Shown here piece after piece: positions 50,128 through 61,184 of a stretch of 64,000 nt of DNA; position 1 is the first letter of the stretch, and the number at the start of each line of letters is the position of its first letter. Where the stretch lies: positions 19,008,784 to 19,072,783 of the forward strand of contig OZ025268.1 of the NCBI GenBank assembly GCA_964019165.1, written 5' to 3'. Below the pieces are notes generated by a model. That model saw nothing but the letters and a program-made list of their open reading frames with translations, was not told where the DNA came from and searched no databases. Made by a program: the position numbers and the translations under genes. The DNA is from Mastigias papua (lineage: Eukaryota > Cnidaria > Scyphozoa > Rhizostomeae > Mastigiidae).

Positions 50128-51133
50128 CTAGGTAAAATAAAAATGCACAGAATTAAAATTGTTCTTTGGAACTACACCTAAAGTCTAACCTACTGTGTAA
50201 ATATTTTACGGTCGGTAACAAAGCGGATATGGCCTAAGAGCTAAATTGTGAAAGAGTCATCTACATAGGTAATCTACACAGAATACAAAGAAACAGTCGT
50301 TCTAATACAATAGCAGAGGACAAGCAGCGATAAAGCAGCGAAAACATAAGCATGAACGATGTATGGTTTTCATGTACTATATGTACCATAGCCACTGATT
50401 ATGACGAGACGTATATTTCAGACCCCTAGCAATTTAAGAGTTCTCTTAAACTTTTTTACTCGAAGACCTTAACATTAACGTTTATCAAAAAACTTCGACC
50501 GACCCCTAAACAAAGACAAGGAACAGTAAAGCATCCGGGTCCGTTGCGAGGAGGGCACGGGGGCGTCATACTCCCTGAAAAGCATCCCACCTGCAAAAAT
50601 TACCTATTATCTGGAAATCCTATGATTTGTATTAAATATTGCAAATATTGTTTTTGAAAATTCATTCCATGAATATAATATTAATATCTACAAATGCAAA
50701 TCTCGCAATAAGGTAATATGTATCTGGCTGGCTTTATAAAGAAATAGGATATCATATATTCATGTCAATAACAAAACAAAGCAAAGCAAAAAAAAAACAA
50801 AACAAATAGAGAACAAGACTGTTAACGGTTAATTAGCTCTGGATCACACCAATGGTTTGTTTCTCATACAAAATATGTAATAAGTCGCTCGTTTAATTAT
50901 AGAAGACAATTTAGAAATGATAAAATTGAGCTGGTGATTGTCGATGCGAAGTTTACTATACAGATGGAGAAACGAGTTTGATGAGTAACCAGATACGCTA
51001 AGAAAACTGATTGCAGAGATTAATAAGTTCTACTTGTACACCAAAAATATGGCAAAATTCTTAAATTAAGCAATTCTAAATTAGTTAAAAAACTCTTACC
51101 TGCTAGAGTTAGACTAATCGGAAAGATTTCCAT
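49259..51133 (-). CDS. Secreted glycoprotein of unknown family, two exons, 300 residues
   Basis: Join on the minus strand: 51133-51100, then 50127-49259. The first exon (MEIFPISLTLA) ends one base into a codon at G|GTAAGA. The acceptor ACCTAG precedes 50127 and completes that codon as Ala, so the mature frame is intact to TAA at 49259-49261. The join creates a textbook signal peptide of about 23 residues (hydrophobic LTLAALLSIFGASVNA, likely cut after VNA). The rest is soluble, with no membrane segment, seven cysteines (CGGC near residue 55, then five single ones) and four N-glycosylation sequons (NGT, NRT, NRT, NVS). The start ATG has A at -3 and G at +4. The fold looks beta-rich and perhaps two-domain, but I do not recognise the family. 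It is presumably an extracellular or cell-surface-associated protein. A GT just before the stop leaves a small chance of one more exon. Confidence 0.78.
51100..51133 (-). CDS. First coding exon of the secreted protein (signal peptide start)
   Basis: The short 34-base exon supplies the initiator methionine and half of the hydrophobic core of the signal peptide. Its donor G|GTAAGAGT is close to consensus. Confidence 0.78.
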
Positions 51134-54100
51134 GCTACTTAGCAGTTAACTCGTCTTGATCAACCAGCTCTCGAGTCTGAAGTGTACTGTCTATGCTGCT
51201 GCAGTGAAAAACTAAAATCTATCTGGGCAAAGACGCATTCATAAAGCTCTGGTCAAGTGACTCACAGGAATCATGTGACTTTGGAAAAGATGGGCTTTTC
51301 GAATAATTTACGTAATATTCCCTTTCCAGGAAATAAGAAAGAGTGATAACGCAATATAGCATGCATTTCGGTCCTCCAGAATCTTGACATGATACAAAAA
51401 TTGATTGTGACTCCGCACACGGCAGAACAAGGGCAAGCCATATCATATCATATTAGACTAGCCAGGTAAGTTATCACGTGAAAACTTAGAAAAATTAGCA
51501 CACTGTCTAGCACAATTTATTAGAAAGATTTATTTCATGAACTTTTGCACGAAGGAGCAGGGAAGGTTATATCTGAACAAGATTTTGGCCAAGTTTTGAT
51601 ATTAAAATATTGTAATTATAAGGTCGAACCGCTAAGCAGATATAATGAAGATGTTGCATTTACTTCAAAAAGTGAGGTAAAGTATTTCAAACTGAAATTG
51701 CTGAAAACTCAGACCATTCCTGATACTTCTGAGCTCTTTCATTCCATTTTCAAATATTTTCAAATATTTAACGGAGGGTAGCCCTTCGGCAATGCTGATT
51801 TTCAAGGGGCTCTCCACTATAAAATTTACAAGATTAAAATGTACTTTAAATAAACTAAACTATACTAGTACAGGTAAAATTTCTAAAAATATTAATAAAA
51901 AACTCATAGATTAAACAATAGATATGTACATTAAAAGAAATACAAGCTCTGCATGATATCTTTAAAATTTGTAACGAAGTAATCAAACGTTAAACCAAAG
52001 CGCATGCCATTCTCTGGCATATTTGAATATGGATTCCTTGCCAAATAGGCGGCTACTGTTCTAACCCTAAGCGGAAGTGAAATGCAAGTCTCAAGCAGGG
52101 CTCTTTAGATGCAAAAAAACATGTGATAAACGGAATATACTAATAGAATGAAACAGAATGCCTAGGCAGTTGGGAATACCCTGCAAGTCATGATGCAATA
52201 GACCACGGGAGATAGGCAATCAAGCTAAGGTTGATTCCCAAAAAATTCAAGAGGTTTCGATATATGATGTCAGGTGACATAGTCCAAAGTCGATTTCCTT
52301 CTTGAGTTCTAGGTAAATCCTGTTTGAACAAGCGAGTGAAAACATTTTTCAATAAAATGCGTTCTCAGTTTTTGCAATTTGCTGACAATTGACCTAGATA
52401 TGATTCTATGATTGTTTAACTTTGATCGATTTTCTACTATTAAGGTCAGGCAAGCTAACGATGGACGATTCAGTCAAATTCTATTCTAGCTACAATCAAA
52501 GCAAGAAAAACTGAAAGAAAAATAGGTGACAATTCATCAGCACAATCTGCATTTGCTAATGGTTGAAATTTTCAAACAAAAAATAATCTAAATCCAATAT
52601 TTATGAAAAACATATTTACTAAGAGAGATGCAGTTTGCGAAGTAAAAATCTTTTGAAACTGCCGAATGTCAAGGCAGCAAAATATGGAATTGAAAAATAT
52701 CCAGTTCATAGGTCACAATTTATGGGTCTCACTACTGGAGGAAATTAAGGACTCAGACACACTAACTAATTTCAAACAGAAAATAAAATCATGAAAAGGA
52801 AGTACTTGCATCTGCAGATTGTGCAAAGTTTTTATTTCTGGACCAGGGTATTTATAGTGTTATTGTCTTCTCGTAAAGAAAACTGTATAATATTTCTGTT
52901 TGTTGTTTTACTTTGTTGCCATCTATTGGTCTATCAGATGGTTCTTGCCTAATAATCTGGGATATTATAAATCTTTAAAATATGACAAGAGTACACACTA
53001 CTATCATCATCATCATCATCATCATAACTACTGCTATCATAAGGAATTTCTTAAATGAACAAGAGTACTGCACTTTTTCTGAAATAGAATTGCTCTTCTT
53101 ACTCGCAGACATGGTTGCCATACATCAGATGTATAACACACATGAGCTTTTTCTTCTTTCTCTGCAGTGAATTCTAAGTGCCTTCCAGAGGGGGAAACTC
53201 CAGAAATCTAATACTGAAACTGTACTTTTTGACTCTCTTCTTCTTATTGAATGAAATAGTAATTCAGTTAAAAAATTATATCAACTTTGCTACAAGCAAA
53301 GATACATACATGCTTACAAGGTATATTTAAGTCAACTAGGAATTGGTTGGTGTGGACCTGGCGTTTAGAAAGAGAAAGACAACAAAAGAGTCTACAAAAC
53401 TTTTTGATATTGTCTCTATTTTTTGAGAATGTTAAAAGAAAATAAGAGTCTTAACAAAAGTACAGTAAATTTGGCTCTCTGGTAATTACATGACATATTC
53501 CATTCTGAAATAACGCTTTACTACACATTCAAGCGATTATAAAGCATTGTGTTGGTCTGAAAATCAACTGCTTCAATTGATGGAACTGTCTCCTCTTTGA
53601 AGGAGCAAACAATTCTAACAATCGAAACGATCAAAACATTGGTTTGCTGAAAGACTGTAAGTGCTGTTAACTAAATGGGCTACGAATTTCCGACGTTTAC
53701 GTGGAAAATATTAGAGATTCCAAACCAGGTTTTATCTAGTCCCCCTTATCGCTCAAACTATCTAACATAGACTTAAGTATTGCTCGAAAAAGCGGGAATA
53801 ACCTTCTGTATTACCAACGGACTATTCACATAGATTTCTCTTAAAGCTGTAAACTTCCTATTTACTCCTTTTGTTTCATGCCAAAATTTGAAGGAGACTT
53901 AGACCCGAACAGTAGAAAACAAGTGAGAGTCTGGAGTATGGCAAATATCTGTACTGGTCACAACTTTCGAGTACCCTGAAAATATAATATACACATCACT
54001 GTGCAATTTCAAAACTGTGGCTATATTCGTGTTCTTCCTTCCTTTGTCCCAGTTTCCCTCTTATTAATATCCAGACGTTTCCTTCAACACAATGGATGAA

Positions 54101-54310
54101 ACAGCAAAAATTGTCTTACAAAAAGCTGCCAAAAAGAACTTTCATTGGAATAAGTGAAAAATGCATTGCGTGGCAAAGTAACCTAATCAGTGAATCTGTG
54201 AAGTAGGATGCAAAGCTTTAACAACAATATCTATCATTAGATATTGGTTCTTCCATAGCAATGCAACATAAAGATTGGAACCAAAATATGTTGACATCAA
54301 AACATCAGGA
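51134..54310. other. Non-coding stretch, no gene recognised
   Basis: Contains the likely 5' flank of the secreted-protein gene (just above 51133, no clear TATA box) and a short ATC trinucleotide repeat near 53003-53026. No exon with family similarity or paired splice sites is convincing. Confidence 0.45.
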
Positions 54311-54318
54311 CTCTAGAG

Positions 54319-54522
54319 CAGGGATTCTCCACCAGGGGTGTCCAAAGCCCCTGGGGGTGTGAGGCATCATTCCAAGGGGTGTAAGAAGCGACTGTCTTAA
54401 TAACAGGAGCTTGATCTATTTGTGACACTCCAGCAAACGGAGTAAAATATCAATTTTAGGGGGTGTGATGTCAGAGTAACATTTTTGTAGGGGTGTATGG
54501 TTAAAAAAGGTTGGAACCACTG
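54319..54522. mobile_element. Degraded hAT-like MITE (204 bp)
   Basis: The left end CAGGGATTCTCCACC pairs with the right end GGTTGGAACCACTG as an imperfect terminal inverted repeat of the hAT type (CAGNGNTTC...). The flanking 8-mers CTCTAGAG (54311-54318) and TTGTAGAG (54523-54530) match at 6 of 8 positions, the expected hAT duplication length. The interior is rich in GGGGTGT motifs and non-coding. Confidence 0.65.
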
Positions 54523-54859
54523 TTGTAGAGAGCTTTCCCATCTTGGTGACCATCAATGAAAGAATGCAATCTACGATATACTTTTTTGAAATAATATCTG
54601 GGGTGAAGGCTTACTTGGAAGCCATCAAATGCAACTATTCCAACAGAATTCTATAAATGTTAGCCCATTATCAATACTCATTTTATGCTCATGGTCAAAA
54701 TTACACTTTAGAAAATTTGGTTTGATGGCAAGAAAAGTGTCCATTGCTTGTCATTTTATGCAAAACAGAAGATGAGTAAGAATATAGGACAATCTATACG
54801 ATGAAGACATAACATGGAGACATCATTTGCAAGCAAATGCAACATACACAAGACTAACC

Positions 54860-54865
54860 TTTAAT
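54860..54865 (-). promoter_or_regulatory. Possible variant polyadenylation signal of SEM1
   Basis: ATTAAA on the minus strand lies about 150 bases after the SEM1 stop codon. It is the nearest plausible signal I can see; there is no AATAAA closer. Confidence 0.3.
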
Positions 54866-55016
54866 AATGTTCTACAAATACCAAGGAGCCAACTGGAAAG
54901 GCAACACCTCAAAGTTTGATGAAAAGAAACAGCCCTCTTGGTACCAAATGGAGACAGATCTCAATGGCAGATATGGATCTCAAAAGTTTATACATTTAAC
55001 TTGACATAAATGTCCA

Positions 55017-55053
55017 TTATGACTTTATATGGCCCTGTTTTTCAAGTTCAGCT
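55017..55053 (-). CDS. SEM1: SEM1 exon 3 (C-terminal helix and stop)
   Basis: A 37-base exon too short to show as an open frame. After CTATTACAG it encodes the end of Arg66, [11 protein letters not shown] and TAA. The AELEKxG signature and the exact phase identify it. Confidence 0.9.
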
Positions 55054-58000
55054 CTGTAATAGAAAATAGAAAGTTAGAAATATTCCACGAAAATAGCACT
55101 ATGTATTATTGAAGTCCCTAACTATTCCTGCCCAAGTCATGTGTATTTTTGGCAGTATATTTTATTCATGGGCATTATGTTTAATAATTAGCCAATATCA
55201 TTTGTGTTCCAAAAATAGCCATCCATGGGATATTCAGTACACCCTGAGGCCATACACAAACTAAAGGTATTAATGAATGTCATGAAATATCACTGTAGTT
55301 GAGTATTGTAATGTTCACTTTCAGAGGGTGAACATTCGAGGAGCCCATTCAAACCCATCAGATGACATTGATGAGAACCTAACTCTGCAGAGTTTAGTTT
55401 AGGACCCATTAAGATGTATACCTAACTACAAAGGAACTCTGACACTGAGCATTTAGCTAAAATTAGGGGTACTGGGTGGGACCCTTAAGAGAATTTGAGA
55501 TCAGACCATGCCCATTACTTTTGCTTTTAATGTGACCAATGCCAAAGTTGATCAAATGGAAACTGACTAGTGATTGTTATTGTGTGGCGCATTGACTAGT
55601 GATTGTTATTGACTGAGCATTGATTAGTGATTAGTATTGACATTGCCATTGATATTTTAATCAAAGAAACTTGTGTCAAAAAGTTACTTTTGACTAGTTG
55701 AGTAATTACATCACAGCACTAAACCATTTTACAACTGCAAAAATTGGTCTTCACTGCAAAGCTATAGTAGTTATGGTAATAATATGCTACATTCAGCATT
55801 TGTGTAGATGGGGTATAGGATAAGGCTCTGGTGGAAACATAGCATACCCGTGACTCTTCAAGGCAGAGTCAAAAAACACAGCACAAGGCAATCACAAAAT
55901 AAACTAATGCCGTGCTATTATACAGAAAGCTTATAAAATAAGCTATCTTTAGAGAACTAATGTCTTAGTACTTAATATTCCATATTCAATATTTTATACT
56001 AATGGAACCCATACTGAGAAGTATGGTAGTGTCTGAAGAGATATTGCATATGAAACAGGCAGTTGCCTGCTGGTCATGAGAAAGGTGCTAATATATACAC
56101 CAGGGGTGGCTCTCTGATATCAAACCTTCAGCTTTGTGAATATTTCAAGGTATAGATAAATAAGGATAGTTCTTCATAAAACTTAAATACATGTGAAGCC
56201 AGGATTTACTGAACTATTTATCATCAATGTGAATTCACTTGACAATCAGGATGACGAAAAAAGAGAAATCATTTTAATTTTAGACAAATCATGACTATTC
56301 CAGTGGTTACATTTTCGGTATGACTAATCCAGTATGACAAATCCGACGTTTTGACTCAGCCTTGAGTCATCCTCAGTAAAGAGAAGAGGGAGAACGGATA
56401 TTTAAGGGGAAGCACAATACGTGGATAAAAACCCACGTGATGTCAAATGAAAAACAGGAGGAAAAAGTATTGTAAAGAAGCAACAGCAAGAAAAACAGTA
56501 GGAAAAAGTATTGTAAGGAAGCAACAGCAAGAAAAACAGTAGGAAAAAGTATTGTAAGGAAGCAACAGCAAGAAAAACAGTAGGAAAAAGTATTGTAAGT
56601 AGTTAAATAGAAATACCCAGAAGAATGGAAAGAACTGTAGAGGCAGAAAAGCAGTAAGTGAAAAGCAAGAAATTAGAATAGAACCATAGAAATGGAGGAC
56701 TGCTGGGAATTAAGGGAGGGTCTATCTCTTTGAATGAGGAGGCTCTCATGTATGAGTAGATTGTATGAATTACTGGTTTTACTAATTATGCTAAAATCGT
56801 CAATAGAAGCAGTATGACCTGTTTGTTTAATATGATCTCTAATGGACGATGGGCTCGGTGATGAGAGTTCTCGTCCATTTCTATTAAAACCAAGATGCTC
56901 ATTACAGCGAATCAAAAGATTCCTGTTGGTCTTACCATAGTAAGAGGCATTACAGCCACTACACGAAAATTTATATATAACGTTAGAGCAAACTAGTGTT
57001 GGAATACGGTCCTTATACTGAAACTGACAAAATGTGAATTCACAAATTTTTTGTATAAGTTCTCATAATTCACTACTATGTTGTCATTTTCTTGAAACTC
57101 TTAGACATCTGAATACTATTGTATTCCACTCATATCCTAGAGGTGCTTGGTCACTCCTGATATAGACCATGCATTGCACATACATGCATGCATATGTGGT
57201 GGTAATGAAAGTACACACAAATTTCTTTGCATGCAGGTGACTTTGAAAAGGAACAATCTCAAGTGTACAGCTGCCATGTTCCTCAGTATGGAATGCAAGG
57301 TTAATACTTGGTGTATTACATTAGCATCTTGTTTTTAATAGCATCAAAAAGTCAGTCCTGCGGAGAAAAGCGCTACGGTATCAGGCTTCTCCATTGAGGC
57401 ATACAATCATGCTTGTACACCTCAGCATGCCCCTCCATGAGGCAATGTGCATGATTCATTGTGTGCTGTGTGCTTGAAAATTGACCAGATCACACACCTT
57501 GACTATAAACAGTGAGCATAAATCGAACACATTGATGTGACATTTTGCTGTGAGGCATGTGATTAGTCACTTGTCTGGTAAAATCACTAAGGAGAGACCT
57601 GAGGTAAATCTATTGCTTGATTTTTGATAATTTGTAAAATTTAAATGGTGGAAAGAAGGCAACATACCGAAGTTGTTTTGAAAAGTCATCATCTACATTG
57701 TCATCATCCCAATCATCTTCCCATAGTTTTTTGTCTTCTTCATCCTCATCATCGGCTTTCCATTCTGTTATAAAACAAGAAATGGTTAACATTTTCTATG
57801 AAGTATGTGTGATCATATGCAAATGAGATTACACACTCCATTCAACAGAGATAGTGTGTGAAAGAATAATGACATTTGCACATCATAATATAAGTATTGC
57901 ACAAAGAAAAATATTTATTTCTGTCTCAAAACTAAACGTTTGTTTCCCTCCAGCTTAATTATTTCTTCTCAGTCAAATCAAACACATGTCAAAGGAGGGT

Positions 58001-59075
58001 AATTTGAATGTAATAGAGTGCATGAAAAAAATTTGCTAAGAATCTCCTTCAGTATTATGCTTCAAGATTCTTAACATGGGATAATTTTTCTCAATGTCAA
58101 ACTCTGCACAAACTTTTCAAAATAGGGTACACTGAATTATACAAAGAACTCTCAACCATTTGCCAACAGAATTAAAATTCAGAATTCATCAGTGGTTATA
58201 TAACATAAAATATGTGTTGATGATGTCTTATCAACTTCAAAAGCCACAAAAGAATCATTTTGTAGCTATCAGCCAGGCTTGGATCAATCTACCTCACCTT
58301 CCCCTTTTCACTGGGCTTGGTTATAGGTTCTATGCAAGATCTTATCAAGTTCTGCCATATTCTGCAGACTATTAAATATACAAATCTAAGAAAGATACTG
58401 TAGGATCATTGCCATGACTCATGAAAAGAAAATATACAAAGTCCACATTCAGACCATAATGGTCTTGCTTTTCCTGAAAATCAGTCTATGCATTGAATGT
58501 GATTCTGCACTCAACACATAACATGTGATGCATCGAATGTGGACCATTTTCCTTACAGAGAAGGTTGAATGTTATGCATTCGCTATATGCCCGTTACCCA
58601 AAAATCACAATATGACTTCTACCCCACACCTAACAGGAAACATGATCCTACAATGCTTGTATTTGGGGAAGGTGAGGTAGATTGCTCCAAGCCCCAATAG
58701 CTACGAAATGATTCTTTTGTGGCTTTTGAAGTTGACAACGACATCATCAGGGGCCCCAATCTTTTCATTTGGTTGCCTAAATTGCCAAACTTGCCTATAG
58801 GCTTACGAATTCGAGTATTTCTAAATGTGTTCTCTTCTATCTTTCTGTCCTCATTTCTTTATTTTTATATATTTCCTTTTAGCATGAGAGCACACAAAGA
58901 CAGAAGTTACACGTGCAGTCTGGCCCTGAATTTAATTTTCTTACACGCTGACATATTCTACGGGCTGGCTCTTACCCTCAGCAGGAAATTCCTCAAAATC
59001 GTCATCCTCTTCCAGAAGCCCTAAATCGGCTTTTTTGTTTTGATTGGTGCTATCTGATTTATCCTTTCCAGACAT
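55017..59075 (-). CDS. SEM1: 26S proteasome subunit SEM1/DSS1, complete, three exons
   Basis: Minus-strand join: 59075-58976, 57764-57668, 55053-55017. All junctions are GT-AG (G|GTAAGAG, ATAACAG|, G|GTATGTT, TTACAG|) and phases fit, giving 77 residues. The protein has the family layout: a polar N-terminus, acidic cluster one ([18 protein letters not shown]), acidic cluster two ([20 protein letters not shown]) and a short C-terminal helix ([12 protein letters not shown]). These clusters bind BRCA2, RPA and ubiquitin in well-studied orthologs; the protein is also a lid subunit of the 26S proteasome and part of TREX-2. It is slightly longer than the 70-residue human protein. The start is the first ATG in the right frame. 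Intron 1 (58975-57765) holds a large inverted repeat, and intron 2 (57667-55054) a Penelope-like relic. I see no defect. Confidence 0.95.
55565..55650. repeat. Three-copy 29-bp tandem repeat
   Basis: Units start near 55565, 55594 and 55622 and share GACTAGTGATTGTTATTG with drift in the third copy. Located in SEM1 intron 2. Confidence 0.75.
56345..56376 (-). other. Hammerhead-ribozyme-like motif in the Penelope-like tail
   Basis: On the minus strand CTGAGGA fits the CUGANGA core. GACTC and GAGTC form a perfect stem II with a 6-base loop, then AAAAC replaces the expected GAAAC, and GTC follows. One core base is altered. Stem I and stem III pairings are not clear. It is probably a decayed ribozyme relic. 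Confidence 0.4.
56446..56602. repeat. 41-bp tandem repeat, about four copies
   Basis: The word GGAAAAAGTATTGTAAG recurs at 56460 (one base changed), 56501, 56542 and 56583, a period of 41. It lies between the stop codon and the terminal tail of the Penelope-like relic. Confidence 0.93.
56673..57062 (-). pseudogene. GIY-YIG endonuclease domain remnant of a Penelope-like element
   Basis: Open frame of 129 codons without its own plausible start. An in-frame stop sits directly upstream, so it is a broken coding relic, not an independent gene. Catalytic-type residues (Tyr of IYKF, Tyr of YYG, Arg of LIRC) are still present. Confidence 0.78.
57668..57764 (-). CDS. SEM1: SEM1 exon 2 (second acidic cluster)
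   Basis: Encodes [19 protein letters not shown] and [13 protein letters not shown], the most conserved part of the family. The longer open frame seen through it is only partly coding. Confidence 0.95.
57765..58217. other. SEM1 intron 1, distal part, nothing else recognised
   Basis: Plain AT-rich intron sequence between exon 2 and the inverted-repeat element, with no repeat or exon seen. Confidence 0.5.
58218..58749. mobile_element. Large inverted-repeat (foldback) element in SEM1 intron 1
   Basis: Arms 58218-58304 and 58665-58749 are reverse complements with a few mismatches and short indels; they share TGATGATGTC, ACTTCAAAAGCCACAAAAGA and ACCTCACCTTCCCC. About 360 bp separate the arms and contain further smaller inverted words. 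No open frame of note. It is probably a foldback DNA element or two opposed copies of one repeat. Confidence 0.75.
58976..59075 (-). CDS. SEM1: SEM1 exon 1 (start and first acidic cluster)
   Basis: The initiator ATG is at 59075-59073. The exon encodes [10 protein letters not shown], a short Asn/Lys-rich segment and [16 protein letters not shown], and ends one base into the next codon. Confidence 0.93.
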
Positions 59076-60149
59076 TGTTTAATCTTTGGGGCTCTGAAGC
59101 TGCTACGCTATCTGTACTACTTATTTCTATAGATGAAACTTGGCTTGTTGTTGTGGTTGTAACCTGCTGCTACAAACTACAAACGAGGCCTGACCATAAT
59201 GTACCTATTTCACTTCTTCGTACTTACCACTGTGCATGATCCATTTGACGTAGCGCTAGTCTAGAATCAGAAGCGTTTGTACGTCACAGATCTCCAAAAA
59301 ATGTTCAAAATGTTTACGCTAGTATACTCCTTGCATACTTACTCCCACGTATAATCTCTTTTGTCTTACTGAAATTCGCCGGCGTACAACAAACCTAGGA
59401 TTTCTGTACTCCATATATCTCTGATTGACACCCCTCGATTCCAGACTGGGTGTAGCATCAGGAGTGATTTCTAAAATTTTTAACAAGGGGGCCCTATAGG
59501 TAAATGCAATAAAGAGTAGGCATTGCTATGTTGTAGCCACGCCCAATTTGTTTTTAAATGTATAAAACTATGATAGCTTAGCTAAAACTAAATAATACAT
59601 GTATAATCAGAATTCTACAGCTTTGATGGAGATAATTACAGTTACCTAGACTTCTTCAAGAGAAGTTTTGAAAGTGAATCAAAATGAGTATGAGAAATCA
59701 GAACTTATCAGAGGCAAAAGTTTACGATCTGAGGAGCTCAGAGGCAAAGAAAAATAGGGAGTGAAGAGCACTGCTCATGAAGATCTTTGAGCACAATACG
59801 TTTGAACTTTTAGCAGCTCCCCAAAGTGATCATTGCTTTTAACAAGGGGGGTGAAGTCCCCTGAGCCCCCTTTAGAATTTCCCCTGTGCAGCAGGTCAAT
59901 AACTGGCAGCCTGAAGCTGCTGTACCTGAAGCTGCCACTTTTAGCAGGGGGTGTTGCAATACTTCCGTCCCCCTAATGTACTCTAAGTTAAAACGATAAA
60001 ATAAATTTTGCTTGCGACGAAATAAACTTGCATCTACTGTATACTCAAAAACTGTACTGCTTTCCCATCCTTTCCTCCTCATCTGCCATATTCATTCACG
60101 GCAATGGTACGTAGGAAGTATGGAGGCGAAATCATTGACCTGCGTTTGA
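59076..60149. other. Intergenic region upstream of SEM1
   Basis: Contains the presumed SEM1 promoter just above 59075, with no TATA box seen. Around 59820-59980 there are G/C-run motifs (GGGGGGTGAAGTCCCC and similar) typical of degraded DNA-transposon debris. No gene recognised. Confidence 0.4.
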
Positions 60150-60278
60150 GGCACTTGAATAGAACTCTTACCTATTCTGGATCTAATGATGTTTCAATGC
60201 ATTCTTACCACCTCTTCGAAAAATTGTAAGGGGGCATTTACCCCTACCCCTCCACATACCCCCATGGATCTGCCACTG
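60150..60278. mobile_element. Possible truncated DNA-transposon end
   Basis: The right end GGATCTGCCACTG at 60266-60278 resembles the CAGTGGCNGATCC terminus common in hAT-like elements, and the inner sequence has the usual run of CCCCTACCCC. The matching left end is not found, so the left boundary is arbitrary. Confidence 0.3.
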
Positions 60279-60666
60279 TTATGTCCTGTCCTACATTGGA
60301 CGCAGTACAATGGGTCTGTGTGGGATCGTTCCAACACATTTCATTCCAAAATTTATCGCTGCCTAACATTTCATTCTAAAATACGCTGAGACTATCATTA
60401 GATACTTAAGAAAGCAGGAAAAATTTCTCAGAAATACGATAGGAAAATATTCACTACTGACAGTCAGATCAAGATGCAGTCTTTCAATTAAGACAAAGGC
60501 AACTTTTTTTATATATAGCATAGCTAAAAATACAACTTATCTACAGGAGATTTAATTAATTTCTCTGCAGTAATGGTCTACATAAATATCCAACTCAAGA
60601 TATGATCATTCCTGAAACTGGAAATAAACTGTGTGATCCATTACAACAGAAAACTTTCTGGATACC

Positions 60667-60975
60667 GCAAATCCTCGAACTAGCCCCCTGGGGGCCTATG
60701 TTCCTCTAACGTTTTGTATGAGAGCTAATATGAGGGGGGCTTATACGAGGGGACTTACAAAATTAGCCGAAATATTCCACATAAAAAATTAACTTTCAAA
60801 ACTCCTCTCTTCATGCTATAACAGCGTATTCCATATGTAAAGATTGGTGTACAAAGACAACTTCATCATGTTTTGTGGTGAAGGAATATCTGAGTGAGTC
60901 TATCAAAGACTTTTAGTTCTACGTTGGGGGCTAATCGAGGGGGGACTTCAAAGAGAGGCAAATTCGAGGATTTAC
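60667..60975. mobile_element. MITE-like element with GCAAATCCTCGAA inverted ends (309 bp)
   Basis: The left end GCAAATCCTCGAACTAGCC and the reverse complement of the right end, GTAAATCCTCGAATTTGCC, agree at 16 of 19 positions. Inner parts repeat GGGGGCTTATACGAGGGG-type and GGGGGCTAATCGAGGGGGG-type words. A clear target duplication is not seen. No coding capacity. Confidence 0.65.
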
Positions 60976-61184
60976 AATACTCATATAACATTATAGTGCA
61001 TTGCGTTTATTTCAGAAGAGGTTGAAGCTCAAGCTTCAGAGGATAATGAAATCTTGCCTTCCCTCTCCCATATCGTTATTTTCTATCCTTATCTCTGCTT
61101 TCGTGTCTCCACAGGCTTAAGAAGCAGCCCATTCATTTTACCTAAAGGGCATTTCGATGCTCTAATCATCCGTTGCTACAAACA

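Larger units (their letters stand above)
56290..57062 (-). mobile_element. Penelope-like retroelement 3' fragment (GIY-YIG endonuclease end plus tail)
   Basis: The open frame 57062-56673 (129 residues, stop TGA just upstream at 57065-57063) carries a GIY-YIG nuclease core: [25 protein letters not shown], then [10 protein letters not shown] and [13 protein letters not shown]. This combination, with its Cys-Cys and His positions, is typical of the C-terminal endonuclease of Penelope-like elements. The reverse transcriptase is missing, so the copy is 5'-truncated and dead. Downstream come a 41-bp tandem repeat and a tail with ACTGAGGATGACTC and GAGTCAAAACGTC. It lies in SEM1 intron 2, in the same orientation as the gene. 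Confidence 0.8.

Noticed and set aside
51219..51446. 75-residue minus-strand frame with a signal-like start (MIWLALVLPCA)
   Set aside because: It lies in the likely promoter/5' flank of the secreted-protein gene. The hydrophobic stretch is short, and nothing else supports translation.
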